64,000 bases of DNA. Origin: Undaria pinnatifida (taxonomy: Eukaryota > Sar > Phaeophyceae > Laminariales > Alariaceae). Under the pieces are notes generated by a model. The model saw only the letters and a program-made list of their open reading frames with translations, did no database searches and was not told where the DNA came from. Shown here piece after piece: positions 1 to 10,542 of the stretch; position 1 is the first letter of the stretch, and each line of letters starts with the position of its first letter. The DNA is taken from contig JABAKD010000003.1 in NCBI GenBank assembly GCA_012845835.1, positions 4,866,870 through 4,930,869 on the forward strand, written 5' to 3'. Made by a program: the position numbers and the translations under genes.

Positions 1-1301
1 AAGGGCACGATTTTCCCAAAGCTCTACAACAGGGGCCATGTAAATCGCGGACGATGGTGTACGAAGAACCGCGCTACGAGCTACCGCGGTCTGTTGTGAT
101 GGACGGCCGCCACGATGTCCACTTACACTCATCCGACGGTGGGGGTGGTGCGGCATATTCTAAGAATTTCCTGAGGTCCTCACATGAAGAGCTCAATATC
201 TCACCCGAAGCATGACTTGGAAGACGCTCGCTCGTGCATCCCGGACCAACACGCCTATGCGGTAGTCCTAAAAACAACCATTATACTCATAGCGTTGTCA
301 TTCTAATCCATAGTTCCACGCTTGAGGAGCTCAACCGCTCACAAACTTTCGGTCTGACAACCGCAACCTCTACCGTGGGATGAATATTTTCCTTCCTAGC
401 TATATCAGTGCTATGTTAGTGCTATGTTAGTGCTATGTTAGTGCTATGTTAGTGCTATGTTAGTGCCATCACTGTCTGTGGGGTGGGCAAGCGCAACAGT
501 TCACAAACTGCGCGCTACAATACTGCCGCCGCTGCCTGATGTGATGGGCGACAGCTATAAACATCTTTCAAACGCTTTTTTCTGCTCGCGTGCCGTGTTG
601 CCTGTTCGGTGCGGAAGCCCAAGGGGACTGGATTCTATCGCAGTCGGCACACGGATATTACTACGCAGAGGAAGCTCGTGCTGCTGGCAGTGCGAAAAGC
701 CAGACATAACAGGCAGATGGTGAGTGGGCCGCGCAACTGAAATGCCAACCGGGGGGCTGCACGTCAAACCCTCTCGCTGTATGGTGTTGATGGCCCCTCT
801 GAAGTGATATTATCTGGAACCCAGATATGTAGACTACGGGCAGGCCTGACTTGGAGCTCTCTGTTCCCATGTCCGGATTGTCACAGCAAAGCCGCGTTGT
901 GGTGCTTCCACCAACCGCCCATGCTTGTCCGACCAATTACCTAGGACAAACCTCTTTTCTCCTCTTGTAGCACCCTATCTTGTTTCACCGCTGAAAGGGT
1001 TGGACTTGAAAGCAAGTCCGGAGACAAGCTTTTCTCAACCTCGGGGTGGTGTTTTCGGGTTATAGTTTGCGTGCGCTCCTTGGTTTTGTCGACATGTTTT
1101 GGTGACTCAGAGCCAAGTCTGTGTTTTGCCCGCGTTCACCAGCCGTCCGGTGCTTGTACTTGCAAGCGTGCCGCGAGGGGCTGAAGGTTCTCAACACTCG
1201 GGTGGCGTTTTCGAGTATTTTAATCCATCTCCTGTTAGCATGTTGAAATGCTGATTTCCCCACGCCGGTCTGCTGCGCTGTGCGCTGTGCCTGCTGCGCA
1301 G
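1..1301. other. left edge, presumed intron or upstream SBNO sequence
   Basis: No exon could be recognised here. Because the next exon (from 1302) starts in phase 0 in the middle of a conserved domain, at least the right part should be an intron of the same plus-strand gene. A frame open from about 3 to 215 on the plus strand has an ATG at 54 but matches no family I recognise. The only other feature I see is an 11-bp tandem repeat at 411-465. Confidence 0.35.
411..465. repeat. 11-bp tandem repeat, 5 copies
   Basis: The unit CTATGTTAGTG is repeated five times almost without change. It is a short minisatellite with no coding role that I can see. Confidence 0.9.
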
Positions 1302-1427
1302 GTGATTACCCGACCCAACACCGGCACCCTAGCGTACGAGCTTGATTTGTACGAGCTGAAGGAGAAGTACGAACGGGTACCCGACGAGGAGCAGGCCATC
1401 TCCACCTGTCAGCAAGCCTGGACGCTG
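1302..1427 (+). CDS. SBNO exon (first one seen)
   Basis: 126 bp, 42 residues, phase 0 to 0. The acceptor is CTGCTGCGCAG|GTG and the donor is ACGCTG|GTGGGT. It carries the RPNTG and YELKEKYERVP block, typical of the region just after the helicase C-terminal lobe in SBNO proteins. Confidence 0.72.
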
Positions 1428-3769
1428 GTGGGTGTTGAGGCTTTCGACCCCCATCTTTTTTTCTTGATAAAGTTCACTCAAAAATACGTACGACGGATGA
1501 GTTATTAGCAGTCCATACCTCATGTTCTCGCGGTTTCCTTGTGACACGCCTGCTTCTTCTGCCGCATTCACGTTAGGTTTCGTGTTTGGGGCAGGGTGAG
1601 TCCAGCTGACACTAACTTCATTGTATACTGTAGGGGGCTCCCCAATAGTGCGGGTTGAATAGTGCCACTTCTCCATAGTACCGGTCAATTCGCTTGGCAC
1701 GACTCGAACTCTCTATAAGTAAATATATTCCCGATAGTGCCGGTGCCCTGAATAGTGCGGGTAAATTGGGCTGGCACACGCCGCCACTATTGACGTCCCC
1801 CCAGTGCAATGCCCATTTTTTTTGTATTTTTCGTGCAAAACTCGACCCCATTTTTCTGGTAGCTCCCAAGTTCTCAAGGACTGCTGTCACGTGCCGGTTT
1901 TGGGGCCCGCTTCTGCCGCCGTCTCTGCCGCCATTATTTGTTTTTTGGGGAGTCAGGCGTACACCTTGTCAGACGGTGCCGACTACCGAGGGTCTAGGAA
2001 GGTCACCCTAGGCCTACTGTCAGGCTCCCTCTTGCCGATTTGGTCTGCCCTGGAGAAAACAGTGGTGGTCTGCCGCGCGGAAATGTCCAAGGCGGAGCAG
2101 GCGCTTAAGGTGTGTTCGTGAAATGCCAGTCTGACACGGAGTCCATCGTGTTATTAGCGCGTCGTCTGTTCTGGTACCCTCGCAATCGGTGTCGTATACT
2201 GGCATGCCCACGCCGCGAAAATGCGCTGACTTGATGTGCGGGTTGAAGATTTAATGAGGAATTGGTGCGGACTATTGTTGTCGAACCTGGGCCAAGTCAT
2301 GCACAATCCTGCCCCCCCCCAACCCCCCCCCCTTCCCCCGCCCCTTTACTGTACGCGCTTCCTTGCCATTCTATCCCCCGACCGCCCGGGATGTTTGTTG
2401 GAATGAAGGTGCAATGGGTAGCTATTGGTAGTGTGGACACTCAACCGCCCTTCGTAGGTAGAAACTGCAAAACCGACTTTTGATATTGTGAAAGAAGGAA
2501 CGTGTGCAGCCCGATGCAGTCTCATGTCATGGCCTAGGTAGATATTAAATACTATTGTATGCTGTTGTGTACTATTGTATACTATTGTATACTATTGTAT
2601 ACTACTGTATACTATTGTATACTACTGTATACTATTGTATATTACTGTATACTATTGTATACTAATGTATACTATTGTATACTATTGTATAGTATACAAT
2701 AGTATTTCAAGACACAAACCACATGCCAACGGTATTGGGTAGTGTATACACTAGCTGAATATTAGTTGCGTATGAGTGGAGTATTAGTTGAGTGTTAGTT
2801 GAGTCTTAGTTGACCAGTGGTCGACTATTAGTTGACCAGTAGTCGACTATTAGTTGACTAATATTATATGAGTATTAGCTGACCAGTAGTCGACAGTTAG
2901 TTGCTCATTAGTTGACTATCATTAATATTTGACTGTTCGTTGTCTATTAGTTGAATGTCATTATTGGTTGACTATTAGTTGCCTATTAGTTGACTAGTAT
3001 TGCTAGCTGACTATCACTTGTCTATTGGTTGACTTTAAGTTGACAATTTGCTGACTACCAGGTAGTATTTGAGGATCCCCGTTAGCCTGAACTGTTTTGG
3101 CCCAAGTGAGCTATCGTGGCGCCCGTCACCTTCTAATCATGCCACCATGCCACCCGTTGTGCGCAGGTTTACCGAGTAATGCTTGACGACGGGCGGAAGC
3201 TGGTCGGAGTCCGAATGCCGCCGAAGGCCCTGCCGGCTCTTCGCCTACACCTCGCAGAAGCCTTGCAAGCCAGGAAGATGGTTGTCGACGGGGGAGGGGG
3301 AGGGTCCATCGAGACCACATCCCCGCTCGACCATAAAGCCCTTGTTCTTGTGAAAACCCCACCGAAAAACATGCTGAGCTATTTCGGCCGCGCACCGAGT
3401 ACGGCAAACCTGTCAACACCGCCTTCACCATTTCAATCTCCATCCAGCGGAGGGAAACGGCAGGCGGGTGTGACACCCCAAGGGGTAGCGGCGGAACCCG
3501 GGAGTTCTCAAGGAGGCAGATCCGGGAGGAAGAGGAATAAGACGGGGGTGGCGTTTTTTGGGAAGCGGGGGAAGGGGAGTGTCGCGGAGGGCGCTGCTGC
3601 TTTGTTCGGCTCTCATGCGCGCGCCACTCCTCCTCCTCCTCCTCCTGCTGCTGCTGCTTCGGGGTCCGCTGGTGTTGCGCGGGGCTTGGGCGGCGGTAGT
3701 GAGCCGGAGGTGGTTACTTTGACGGCCATGAACAGCGGTGCGCCGGAGGTTATTGCGATAGACGACTGA
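1302..3769 (+). CDS. Strawberry-notch (SBNO) family helicase-like protein, C-terminal part (3 exons, 5' end outside window)
   Basis: Three exons (1302-1427, 1957-2109, 3167-3769) join in phase 0 and give the last 293 residues of a protein. The order of conserved blocks matches the C-terminal domain of Strawberry-notch proteins as I know them. A block starting RPNTGTLAYELDLYELKEKY is followed by LLSGSLLPIWSALEKTV, the hydrophobic 'GG.ILP.W..IEK' type segment, and then by VMLDDGRKLVGVRMPP, the 'R.....RIVG..IP' type strand. SBNO proteins are nuclear DEAD/DExH-like NTPases linked to transcription and chromatin control; the helicase core itself lies left of the window. After the conserved domain come about 160 residues of low-complexity tail rich in G, S, P and A, ending VIAIDD and a TGA at 3769. 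Family assignment is by motif memory, not by search; the exon joins are inferred. Confidence 0.75.
1428..1956 (+). other. SBNO intron with a copy of the AGTGCCGGT dispersed repeat
   Basis: The intron runs from GTGGGT to a pyrimidine-rich acceptor ending GGGGAGTCAG. Positions about 1629-1775 hold several short blocks such as GGGGGCTCCCCAATAGTGCG, ATAGTGCCAC and ATAGTGCCGGTG. These recur at 4905-5075, near 6850, 19860-20115 and 44260-44400. Confidence 0.6.
1957..2109 (+). CDS. SBNO exon (second one seen)
   Basis: 153 bp, 51 residues, phase 0 to 0. The acceptor is GGGGAGTCAG|GCG and the donor is CTTAAG|GTGTGT. It encodes VTLGLLSGSLLPIWSALEKT, the conserved hydrophobic strand and helix of the SBNO C-terminal domain, and ends in AEMSKAEQALK, which continues directly into the next exon. 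Confidence 0.75.
2547..2705. repeat. 10-bp ACTATTGTAT tandem repeat in SBNO intron
   Basis: About 15 copies of ACTATTGTAT and one-base variants run head to tail. The right end turns into its own reverse complement (ACTATTGTATAGTATACAAT), so the array ends in a small hairpin. Confidence 0.9.
2750..3068. repeat. degenerate ~12-bp TTAGTTGACTAT repeat in SBNO intron
   Basis: Loosely periodic copies of the words TATTAGTTGACTA, AGTTGAGT and CAGTAGTCGACTA. The array lies between the ACTATTGTAT array and the last SBNO exon and is intronic. Confidence 0.8.
3167..3769 (+). CDS. SBNO terminal exon with low-complexity tail
   Basis: 603 bp, 200 residues plus stop. It begins VYRVMLDDGRKLVGVRMPP after acceptor GTGCGCAG, giving a phase-0 join to AEQALK. 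Downstream of the conserved strand the sequence becomes G/S/P/A/K-rich. Two short aromatic motifs stand out, KNMLSYFGR and KTGVAFFGKRGK, with a poly-P/poly-A run and a hydrophobic-acidic end, VIAIDD. An in-frame ATG at 3179 could mislead a gene finder into calling a short separate gene, but the strand pairing across the splice argues that this is a terminal exon. Confidence 0.75.
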   Translation, partial: VYRVMLDDGRKLVGVRMPPKALPALRLHLAEALQARKMVVDGGGGGSIETTSPLDHKALVLVKTPPKNMLSYFGRAPSTANLSTPPSPFQSPSSGGKRQAGVTPQGVAAEPGSSQGGRSGRKRNKTGVAFFGKRGKGSVAEGAAALFGSHARATPPPPPPAAAASGSAGVARGLGGGSEPEVVTLTAMNSGAPEVIAIDD

Positions 3770-3829
3770 CGATGGGGGTGCTAGGTGTGCAAGGTTGTGA
3801 TTTTTTCTTGCAGACAAGAGATAATGAAG

Positions 3830-4640
3830 CTTTTTCGCGGAGATATTTTGACGATCGTTGAAGCTTTTCTTCCAGAAACCTTGACTATGTATTTGTCAAG
3901 TTTTTTGTCGAAACAACTTGACGACTTTGGACAGGCTTTTTGTCCGGAGCTCTTGACGATTGTTGAAGCTTTTCGTTTGACAGATGCTGACGATGTTGAT
4001 TTTCAGTTTTCTCGTAGTGTTGATTATTCGATTTCTCGGGAACAGGTCTTGGCGAATATTGATTGTTCAAATTTTCGTGGAGAGGTGACGACGATTGCTT
4101 CTTTTTCGTGGAGAAATATTGTTGATTGTTGAGGTTTTCGTGAAAAGACCTCGACAATGGTTACAGTTGTTGACGAGAAATCTTGGCCATCGGTGGAGTT
4201 TTTTTTTGAAGAAAGTGCGGACACCTTGCTGGATTACGGAAGCGTTTTGTGGAGTGATCTTGACGGTTGTTGGTCTTGAAGAAATGTTGGTGATGGATTG
4301 TTGACGTTTCGTGAAGAGATCTTGACAGTGGTTGTAGTTGTTGACGGAAAGTGTTTGCAATCGGTAAAGTTTTTTTTATAGAAATGCGGACGCCTTGCTG
4401 GATTTACGGAAGCGTTTTGTCGAGCGATCTTGGTCTTGACGGCTGTTGGCCTTTTTTGGTTGAGAGAGCTTCCCCGTTGCAGGAGTTTTTGTGAATAATT
4501 ATGAACGGTTGTTGAGTTTTCGTGAAGAATTCTCAAGCGGTTGTTGAGTTTTCGTGAAGAGACCTTGACGATTACTCGTGTATTTTTTGTTATGTTGTCG
4601 TGGAGAGATCTTGACATTTTCAATGACAAAATGACGGGCA
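3830..4640. repeat. degenerate TTGACGATTGTTGAAGCTTTTCGT repeat family with a ~175-bp duplication
   Basis: Short words such as CTTGACGATTGTTGAAG and TTTTCGTGAAGAGATCTTGA recur at irregular spacing. Inside the array, 4116-4276 and 4290-4445 are two copies of a longer unit; each holds GCGGACNCCTTGCTGGAT, followed by ACGGAAGCGTTTTGT. Confidence 0.75.
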
Positions 4641-4904
4641 CGTTGACGTGTTCACTTTCGCAGCGAGCCCTTTGGGCCAGGAATCCTGTATGAGACGAGA
4701 CGGGGTTTGTTAGCTGCAGTTTTGGGGCATACTCCGGCAGCTTCATATAACGTTGGGTTGCACTACCTATCCCCGCCCATTACGTTTCTCCCTGTCTTGT
4801 TTTGGAAACGAGAGAAGAGTTTCGTTACATTGAAAACGACCTTCTTTGCAGGGTGTCTCTCCCATCGGTCGGATTGTGTTGTACTGGTACAGTAGTAGTC
4901 GTCC

Positions 4905-5075
4905 CTCTATAGTGCCGGTTGAGTAGTGCGGGTTATCCGCTACAGCACTTGTGAAATCGGTTGGCGTAGATGGGAACAACGGGCAGTGGCAGTATGCGGA
5001 GTAGCGCCGGTTGCCGCTATAGTGCCGGTGCTTCCCTCTATAGGACACATGCCGGCTCTATAGAGGACAATAAGA
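4905..5075. repeat. AGTGCCGGT/AGTGCGGGT dispersed repeat cluster
   Basis: It contains CTATAGTGCCGGTTGAGTAG, TAGCGCCGGTTGCCGCTATA and TATAGTGCCGGTGCTTCCCT. It belongs to the same family as the blocks at 1629-1775, 6850, 19860-20115 and 44260-44400. Confidence 0.65.
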
Positions 5076-5606
5076 GGGACCAACTACTGTACTATTTCGT
5101 TAGCACTGTCGTGGCAGACTTTGGTTAGAAAGATGGCCTTGTATTTTTCTTGTGTTTTACGTTTGGCCGCCCTTCAATATGGGGCGGCGAAGGAGTTTCT
5201 TTTTCGATCCTCCATTGCATTTGTACTGAAGAGGGGAGATTCCTGTTGTTGCTCGAGAGTCGATATTGTTCGGTGCCGCGGGTAGGCATGCAAGAGGAAC
5301 ATGCTACTGTGTGTAGCCCAAGAACTGCTTGAAAATTACCACCAAATTAATGGCGCATGTTCCGTCGCATCTCGTGTAAGAAGGCTTTGACGCGTTTTTG
5401 GGACCACCGAAAACGTCGATGCGACATTGCTCAAGATGGGTTGCCGGTTTGGGACCCAGGTACATGGACCAAATAAGCGATAGTAAACTGTGGTCTTGAG
5501 GTTAGCAGTTGTGATGTTGGGAAGAGCCAGGAACAGTAAAGGCGCGCTTGTTAGTACGGCGTACATCTTACATCGTACACATCTCTTTCTGTTCCACTTC
5601 GGGCGC

Positions 5607-5742
5607 ATCACAAACAAACCCCGGCAGCTCGGGCTGTCATATCACAAACAAACCCCGGCAGCTCGGGCTGTCATATCACAAACAAACCCCGGCAGCTCGG
5701 GCTGTCATATCACAAACAAACCCCGGCAGCTCGGGCTGTCAT
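5607..5742. repeat. 34-bp tandem repeat, 4 perfect copies
   Basis: The 34-bp unit begins ATCACAAACAAACCCCGGCA and includes the internal palindrome CAGCTCGGGCTG. The four copies abut without spacers, so this is a minisatellite, not a CRISPR array. Confidence 0.92.
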
Positions 5743-5763
5743 ACTTTGTGCGGCAGACGTTGT

Positions 5764-5933
5764 AACCGCCACATTTTTTCTACACGTTTCCCCTCTGAAC
5801 CTTGAAAGGGTCTTTGCCGAACCTCACTGCTTCCCTCCAGCACGTCGACACCGCCACATTGTTTTGACACTTTCCCCCTCTGAATCTTGAAAAAAGGTCT
5901 CCCCAAACCTCACCGCTCCCCTCCAGCGCGTCA
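5764..5933. repeat. ~85-bp direct duplication
   Basis: Two diverged copies, each running from ACCGCCACATT through CCCCTCTGAA.CTTGAAA to CCCTCCAGC.CGTC, lie side by side at about 5764-5847 and 5848-5933. Confidence 0.8.
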
Positions 5934-6420
5934 CTATGGTATTCGATGAAAGCTCGTTCGCGGGTCGCGGGAATAGGCATGTTGCTGCTTTCAGACAACA
6001 GAATACGAGGTTCCTGCGGACCATACGACCATCTGTGGAAGGGGATTTTCACGAAATCCTCGCTATCGCTCCCTCGTATGATACGATTTTATTTCCAATT
6101 TTCGTATTTGACAAAAACCTCTGACCCTGGCATTACATACAGTAGCAGGTAGCTGCATGGACAACATACACCCAACAGTGATAGGGGGGGGTCCTTTTGG
6201 GCTCCTCTTTTTGTGCAGTGGTTCCGAGTCACTCGCACAAGTGACCCCTCTGTTCCTGTGCGGTCTTCAGCTTTCGCGTTGTTTTGATGTTAGGATATGA
6301 ATCCGTAATTCGGAGTGGTTAGTTACGCTGTACCAAGAAAATCGCCTTAAAAAAAGGCTGTTTGTCGGTGAGGTACAGAGTTACTCGAGCGAGTACGATA
6401 GTACGACAGTGTGATAGTAT

Positions 6421-6566
6421 TATGGTATGATATGATAACTATGATATGATATGATATAATACGATATGATATGATATGATTTAATATGATTTGATATGAT
6501 ATGATATGATATGATATGATATGATATGATATGATATGATATGATATGATATGATATGATATGATA
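6421..6566. repeat. (ATGAT)n pentanucleotide repeat
   Basis: About 28 copies of ATATG/ATGAT with few interruptions; a simple repeat. Confidence 0.92.
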
Positions 6567-6857
6567 GCTCACACCCCGTAATGAAAAAGGGGGTACCGAT
6601 TCTACCGCAGCCTTGGCCTATAGATAGCTGTTTGTCGCTCTATTTTGTGGTACCGGACTGAGTGCGGTGCGTGCTCGACACAGACCAAGCTGAAGCTTGA
6701 ACATTCGTATTTGCGCTTTGTCTTTTCCATGGACAGCATGCAGTATTTTAGGTCCCTCTATCTAGCGCTATTAATAGTTGCCCGTTATACTCGTAGCTCA
6801 TGTGAAATTGCTAGGCACATATGAGAACAACCACTCACTAGCGGCGACATGGGAGTA

Positions 6858-7239
6858 GTGCCGGTTGCCAGTCACCACCAGGATCAAAGTACACAGCGGA
6901 CCCTCCGCCTCCAGCCGCTACGACCTAGTAGCCCTCCTGGACACCGGTTCCTCACATATATTCATATCCGCTGAAGCTTGGGCCCGCCTAAAGTACAACA
7001 ACGCTGGATCGGACGCCTGCGCCTGTGACCAAGGCGGCTTTCGCGGAGCTGGAAGGCGATACGGCGATGCGGTCGAAAGTAGAGATGTGGCCGACAGAAA
7101 CGCCGACACCATGCTCATGCTTGGTCTCCTTTTTGAACCCTCGCTACATCCTTTCTACGGACCGCTAAGTCGAGGGAAAAGTTCGACTAGCACGCCCGCA
7201 GTTTGCCCTGTAACTACGAGAATCTCCATCAGAATTTAA
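6858..7239 (+). pseudogene. retropepsin-like aspartic protease remnant
   Basis: The frame at 6865-7239 holds DLVALLDTGSSHIFISAEAW, with the D-T-G-S catalytic motif followed by the hydrophobic flap-side strand usual in retroelement proteases. Downstream of about residue 60 the frame no longer resembles a protease and probably carries a frameshift. Its left boundary abuts a copy of the AGTGCCGGTTG repeat at 6850-6870. Confidence 0.65.
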
Positions 7240-7240
7240 A

Positions 7241-7669
7241 TCTGGGTTAAATTTCGATGTGGGCCGGGAGCGTCGGGGTTAAGAAGGGTGCGTTCTATGC
7301 AAAGAATGCTACCACAGTTAGTACCCTGAGGAGCGTTGTGCGTGGGCGCGACGCAGTCAGCTAGTGATGGGTGTGGCAACGGGGTATGCATAAGCGACGC
7401 ATTTCTAGTCCACGATGTTTCTGGCGGGGAAACAGCAGGGTAAATGTGGTGTGCGCAGGCAGATGCATTCGATGCGGCATGATCTACAAGGTTTACGGGC
7501 AGGAGGGTTCTCTCTTCTGTGCATGGAATAGGAAAGTTTGGTACAAGGCGTGCTATGCCTGTGCGTCAAATGAGTCTCATGGAGTACGCGAACCTACTGG
7601 TGTGCTTGCAACGACAAGCTGTATTCGTCTAGATCTGCTATTGTCAGAGTAGTATAGCAGACGAGGACG
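7241..7669. other. unassigned segment in the place of the missing reverse transcriptase
   Basis: It is weakly open on the plus strand (7371-7652) but has no reverse transcriptase motif that I can see. It may be flanking DNA brought in by a deletion or rearrangement. Confidence 0.4.
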
Positions 7670-8384
7670 TCAGATATGAAGGTGTTGCCTTGCGGGATCC
7701 TTGTCGATAACGATCCACAGAAGTGGCTCAGGTGTGTCTATCGCGAGACCACAGCTGGCAGCAGTATACAATCCAGACAGCAGATATCTCTTTTTTTTAG
7801 GAGCAATGCTTTCTTGGTTTGGTCAGGATACAAGAGTGAGAGGGAGGAGGGATGGGGGAGTAGCTTGACCATAGCCAAGCTACGAGGACCGGCTCTCTTA
7901 CTGGCAAGGAATACAAAGCGTCATCCAAGACGCCATTCCTAAGCGCAAGCTGCTATCCACCCACGTAGGACGCTTCTACAAGGCCACGCGCGTGATGTGC
8001 TGGCTATTTTGCGGGAGTAAAGACCAATTCCTAACACAGCCAATCACATCGAGGGCTATTCTAAGATCCAACCGCCCATAATGCTGGCGCGCAGTTGTAC
8101 TATATGGGCCAACTAGCGCAGGGCGTGGCTCAAGACAGGATGCTATCACTGTTATACTCGTACGGGGCAGACTCCTTGGCTCATTATACTGTCGTGCCAA
8201 ACCTATGCATGCCTTTTCCAAGATTCCACGCCAGGTTTTGCACAGCAGATTGCGAATCTCACGGTCGATTCTGAATCACACGATGATTGAATAGCAGAAA
8301 TCAGACCTTAATAAATCAGCAGGGATGGGCGGTTGGTCTATTTCTAATAAAAATGGCGCATACGAAATGGAACACTATAACATT
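7670..8384 (-). mobile_element. TIR-like element, left copy (inverted relative to 13013-13752)
   Basis: Reverse-complemented, this block aligns along its length with 13013-13752. Shared stretches include CAACCGCCCATCCCTG, CACGACAGTATAATGAGCCA, CCCTCTCTCTCACTCT-like sequence and TGTGGTCTCGCGAT. The ends are roughly inverted (AATGTTATAGTG and CACCTTCATATC). It encodes no transposase, so it is best called a non-autonomous DNA transposon or similar mobile repeat inserted in pol. Confidence 0.6.
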
Positions 8385-8840
8385 CCGCTTCTACTGCGAT
8401 GCCAGCATCGACGGTTTTGGCGCCACTCTCGAGCAAGAACAACCAGGCAGGTCTGTCCGCCCCATCCTTTTCATCAGCCGCACCACCCTCGGCAACGAAC
8501 GAAGTTAGACACCTCTCGACCTCGAAGCCGGTAGCATCGTCTTGGCCATCAAATGCCTCCACGGTCAACTCTGATCTACCAAGTTCCTCATCTACTCTGA
8601 CCATAAGGCGCTTGGGAATATTACTGAGGTCGGCGAGTACAATGCCCGCGTACAGCGCTGGTTGGAGTTCCTCTCCGCATACACCTACACGTTGGAGTAC
8701 CGGAAAGGCTCGTCAAAGGGCAACGCCGACTTCTTTTCCCGCCTTCCGCAACCGTCTACCGACCTCGACCGCATCGGACCCAACCGCCTCACCATCCCCG
8801 AAACGGTCAGCATTCACCTCATCCAAGCTTGCGGTTCCAC
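8341..8840 (+). pseudogene. Ty3/gypsy RNase H remnant
   Basis: One plus frame reads FRFYCDASIDGFGATLEQEQ, the first catalytic Asp strand, then ISRTTLGNERS. It continues in the same frame through two nonsense codons (about 8506 and 8569) to IYSDHKALGNI and EYRKGSSKGNADFFSRLP, the end of the gypsy RNase H and the connection 'GK.N..AD.LSR' motif. The domain starts right at the edge of the inserted TIR-like element. It is non-functional as it stands. Confidence 0.8.
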
Positions 8841-10542
8841 TGTAATGGAGCCGTTCACTCCGGGCATAGGCTTGGGTGGGCTCGTCCCACCTGTCTCCAG
8901 CTGCTTCGACCCCATCCCCCCGTTCCCCTGCACCAACAACGCTTTCGGCGACTACCGCCGCCATGCACGGCGTATGGACGCCTCGGATTCAGCCAAGGTT
9001 ACTCGGTCATTCATGGCCGCCATCGCTGCTCCGAATCCCCGCCGGATCACTTCACAGCCTTCCCCTCGGTCCCCGCTATATACAAGTTCCCGCCGCCCGA
9101 TCGCCTCACAGCCTCCCCCTCGGCCGCCACTTTGCTCAAGACCTTACAACTGACTCGCCCCGCCACGATTTCGTTGGTCCACGTTACGATCAAGACCCCG
9201 CCGCGGCACCGCCTCACGGTATTCCCGTCGGCCAACACCTCACGGCGTTCCCGCCGGCCACCTCTTTGTGCAAGACCAAGAGTCCCCCGCGGCACCACCT
9301 CACCGCTCCTGCCGGCCACCACTTTGTCTAAGAACAAGACCCCCATCGCTGCACCGCCTCACGGCGCTCCTGCCGGCCACCGCTTTGTCCAAGACCAGGA
9401 CCTCGCCGCGGCACCGACTCACGGCGCTCCCGTCGGCCAACTAATCGTCCAAGACCAAGGCCCCGCCGCGGAATCGCTACACCGCGTTCCCGCCGGCCCA
9501 CACTTTGTCCAAGACTTCGCCGTCAACTCGCCTCGCAACGTTCCTGTCGGCCACATCCCTACTTTCGACCACATCGCCGAATCGCCTTCCAGCTGCGAGA
9601 AAACCGCCGTGGTCGCTGGCGCTCCTCCTGGTTTGGCTTTCAGGCCACCCGTCGTCTCCCCATCGTCCACCGCGGGCGTCTCGGTTTCGACCTCTCCTCG
9701 TGCCTCGTCAGGCCTGATATCGTCTCCGACCCGGCACTGCTCTTCCGCTGCAGCTGGAACTCCCCGTTCTCCCGTGGACTACGGATTTGATCGTCGGCCC
9801 TAGGATACCGCTGCTTCAAGACCACCATCTTCCCATTGCCGCCCACCTACTTATGGGTCCAAGGCGGTCGCCCAACGACCTTCTACCACACAACGCCTCG
9901 CTGCACACAGCACCTCGTTGCCTTCAACCTCGACCTCACCAAGTACCCCCCAATCGGACCCCACTCATCATCGCAGCCCACTGATCCAAGGCCCCCTCCC
10001 CCGCCGCCTCCACGCGCTCTGCAAGCACCACCTCGACTACCGGAACCCATTGTCGAACCCATTGATGACCTCCATCTCCGTTTCTGTGTCGAGCACTACA
10101 CTTACACGGACTGGGCGCGCGGGCAACGCGCCGAGCCCCTCTGCTCCGCCCCCTTCCGGTTTCGCTCCCTGGGTTCACCTTCGCCACCACCGGACGACCT
10201 TGTGGACTACATGCCCTGGACCCGTCGCCCACCTCTTGCGGAGGTCCTATCCCTCACCACAAAAGGCCAGCTACACACCACCGACGACAACACCGTCCTT
10301 CTCGTACACCGACCAAACACGGACTCAACGCACCATGCCCGCGATCCACCACCCCAGCCCCTTCACCCAACCCCCCCCGTGTCTACGTTCAAATGTTGAT
10401 GCGCCCACGAGTCCTGCATACATGCCACTCGACCAACTCTTGCCACTTGGATCTTTCTCCGACACTCAGCATGCTCTCGGTGTTTTTGCCGGTGGATCGG
10501 CATGGATATTTCCACTCATTGATGACTCTGCCGCTGCCTTGA
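8841..10542 (+). other. proline/alanine-rich linker of the retroelement, no catalytic domain
   Basis: A C-rich stretch is open in two or three plus frames at once, so the reading frame cannot be fixed. It is rich in P, A, H and S codons and contains the 60-bp tandem repeat at 9040-9540. It lies where a zinc-binding or linker segment would sit between RNase H and integrase. Confidence 0.45.
9040..9545 (+). repeat. ~60-bp (20-codon) coding-type tandem repeat
   Basis: The core of the unit is CTCACGGCGCTCCCGTCGGC, followed by CCACTTTGTCCAAGACCAAG and a CCCCGCCGCGGCACC segment. At 9359 and 9419 the spacing is exactly 60 bp. The unit length is a multiple of three, and one frame reads a repeating HGAPVG...VQDQ...AAAP peptide. 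Confidence 0.75.

Larger units (their letters stand above)
3770..6857. other. intergenic region between SBNO and the Ty3/gypsy relic
   Basis: No gene is supported. The region is a patchwork of tandem and dispersed repeats listed separately. The parts in between (about 4640-4900, 5076-5606, 5934-6420 and 6567-6840) show no recognisable coding or RNA feature. Confidence 0.6.

Noticed and set aside
3179-3769. Stand-alone gene starting at the ATG at 3179
   Set aside because: The conserved strand begins upstream of that ATG at the acceptor (3167), and the phase-0 join to the previous SBNO exon explains it better.
5607-5742. Four perfect 34-bp repeats, superficially like a CRISPR array
   Set aside because: The copies abut with no spacers, no cas-like gene is near, and the surrounding DNA is eukaryotic.
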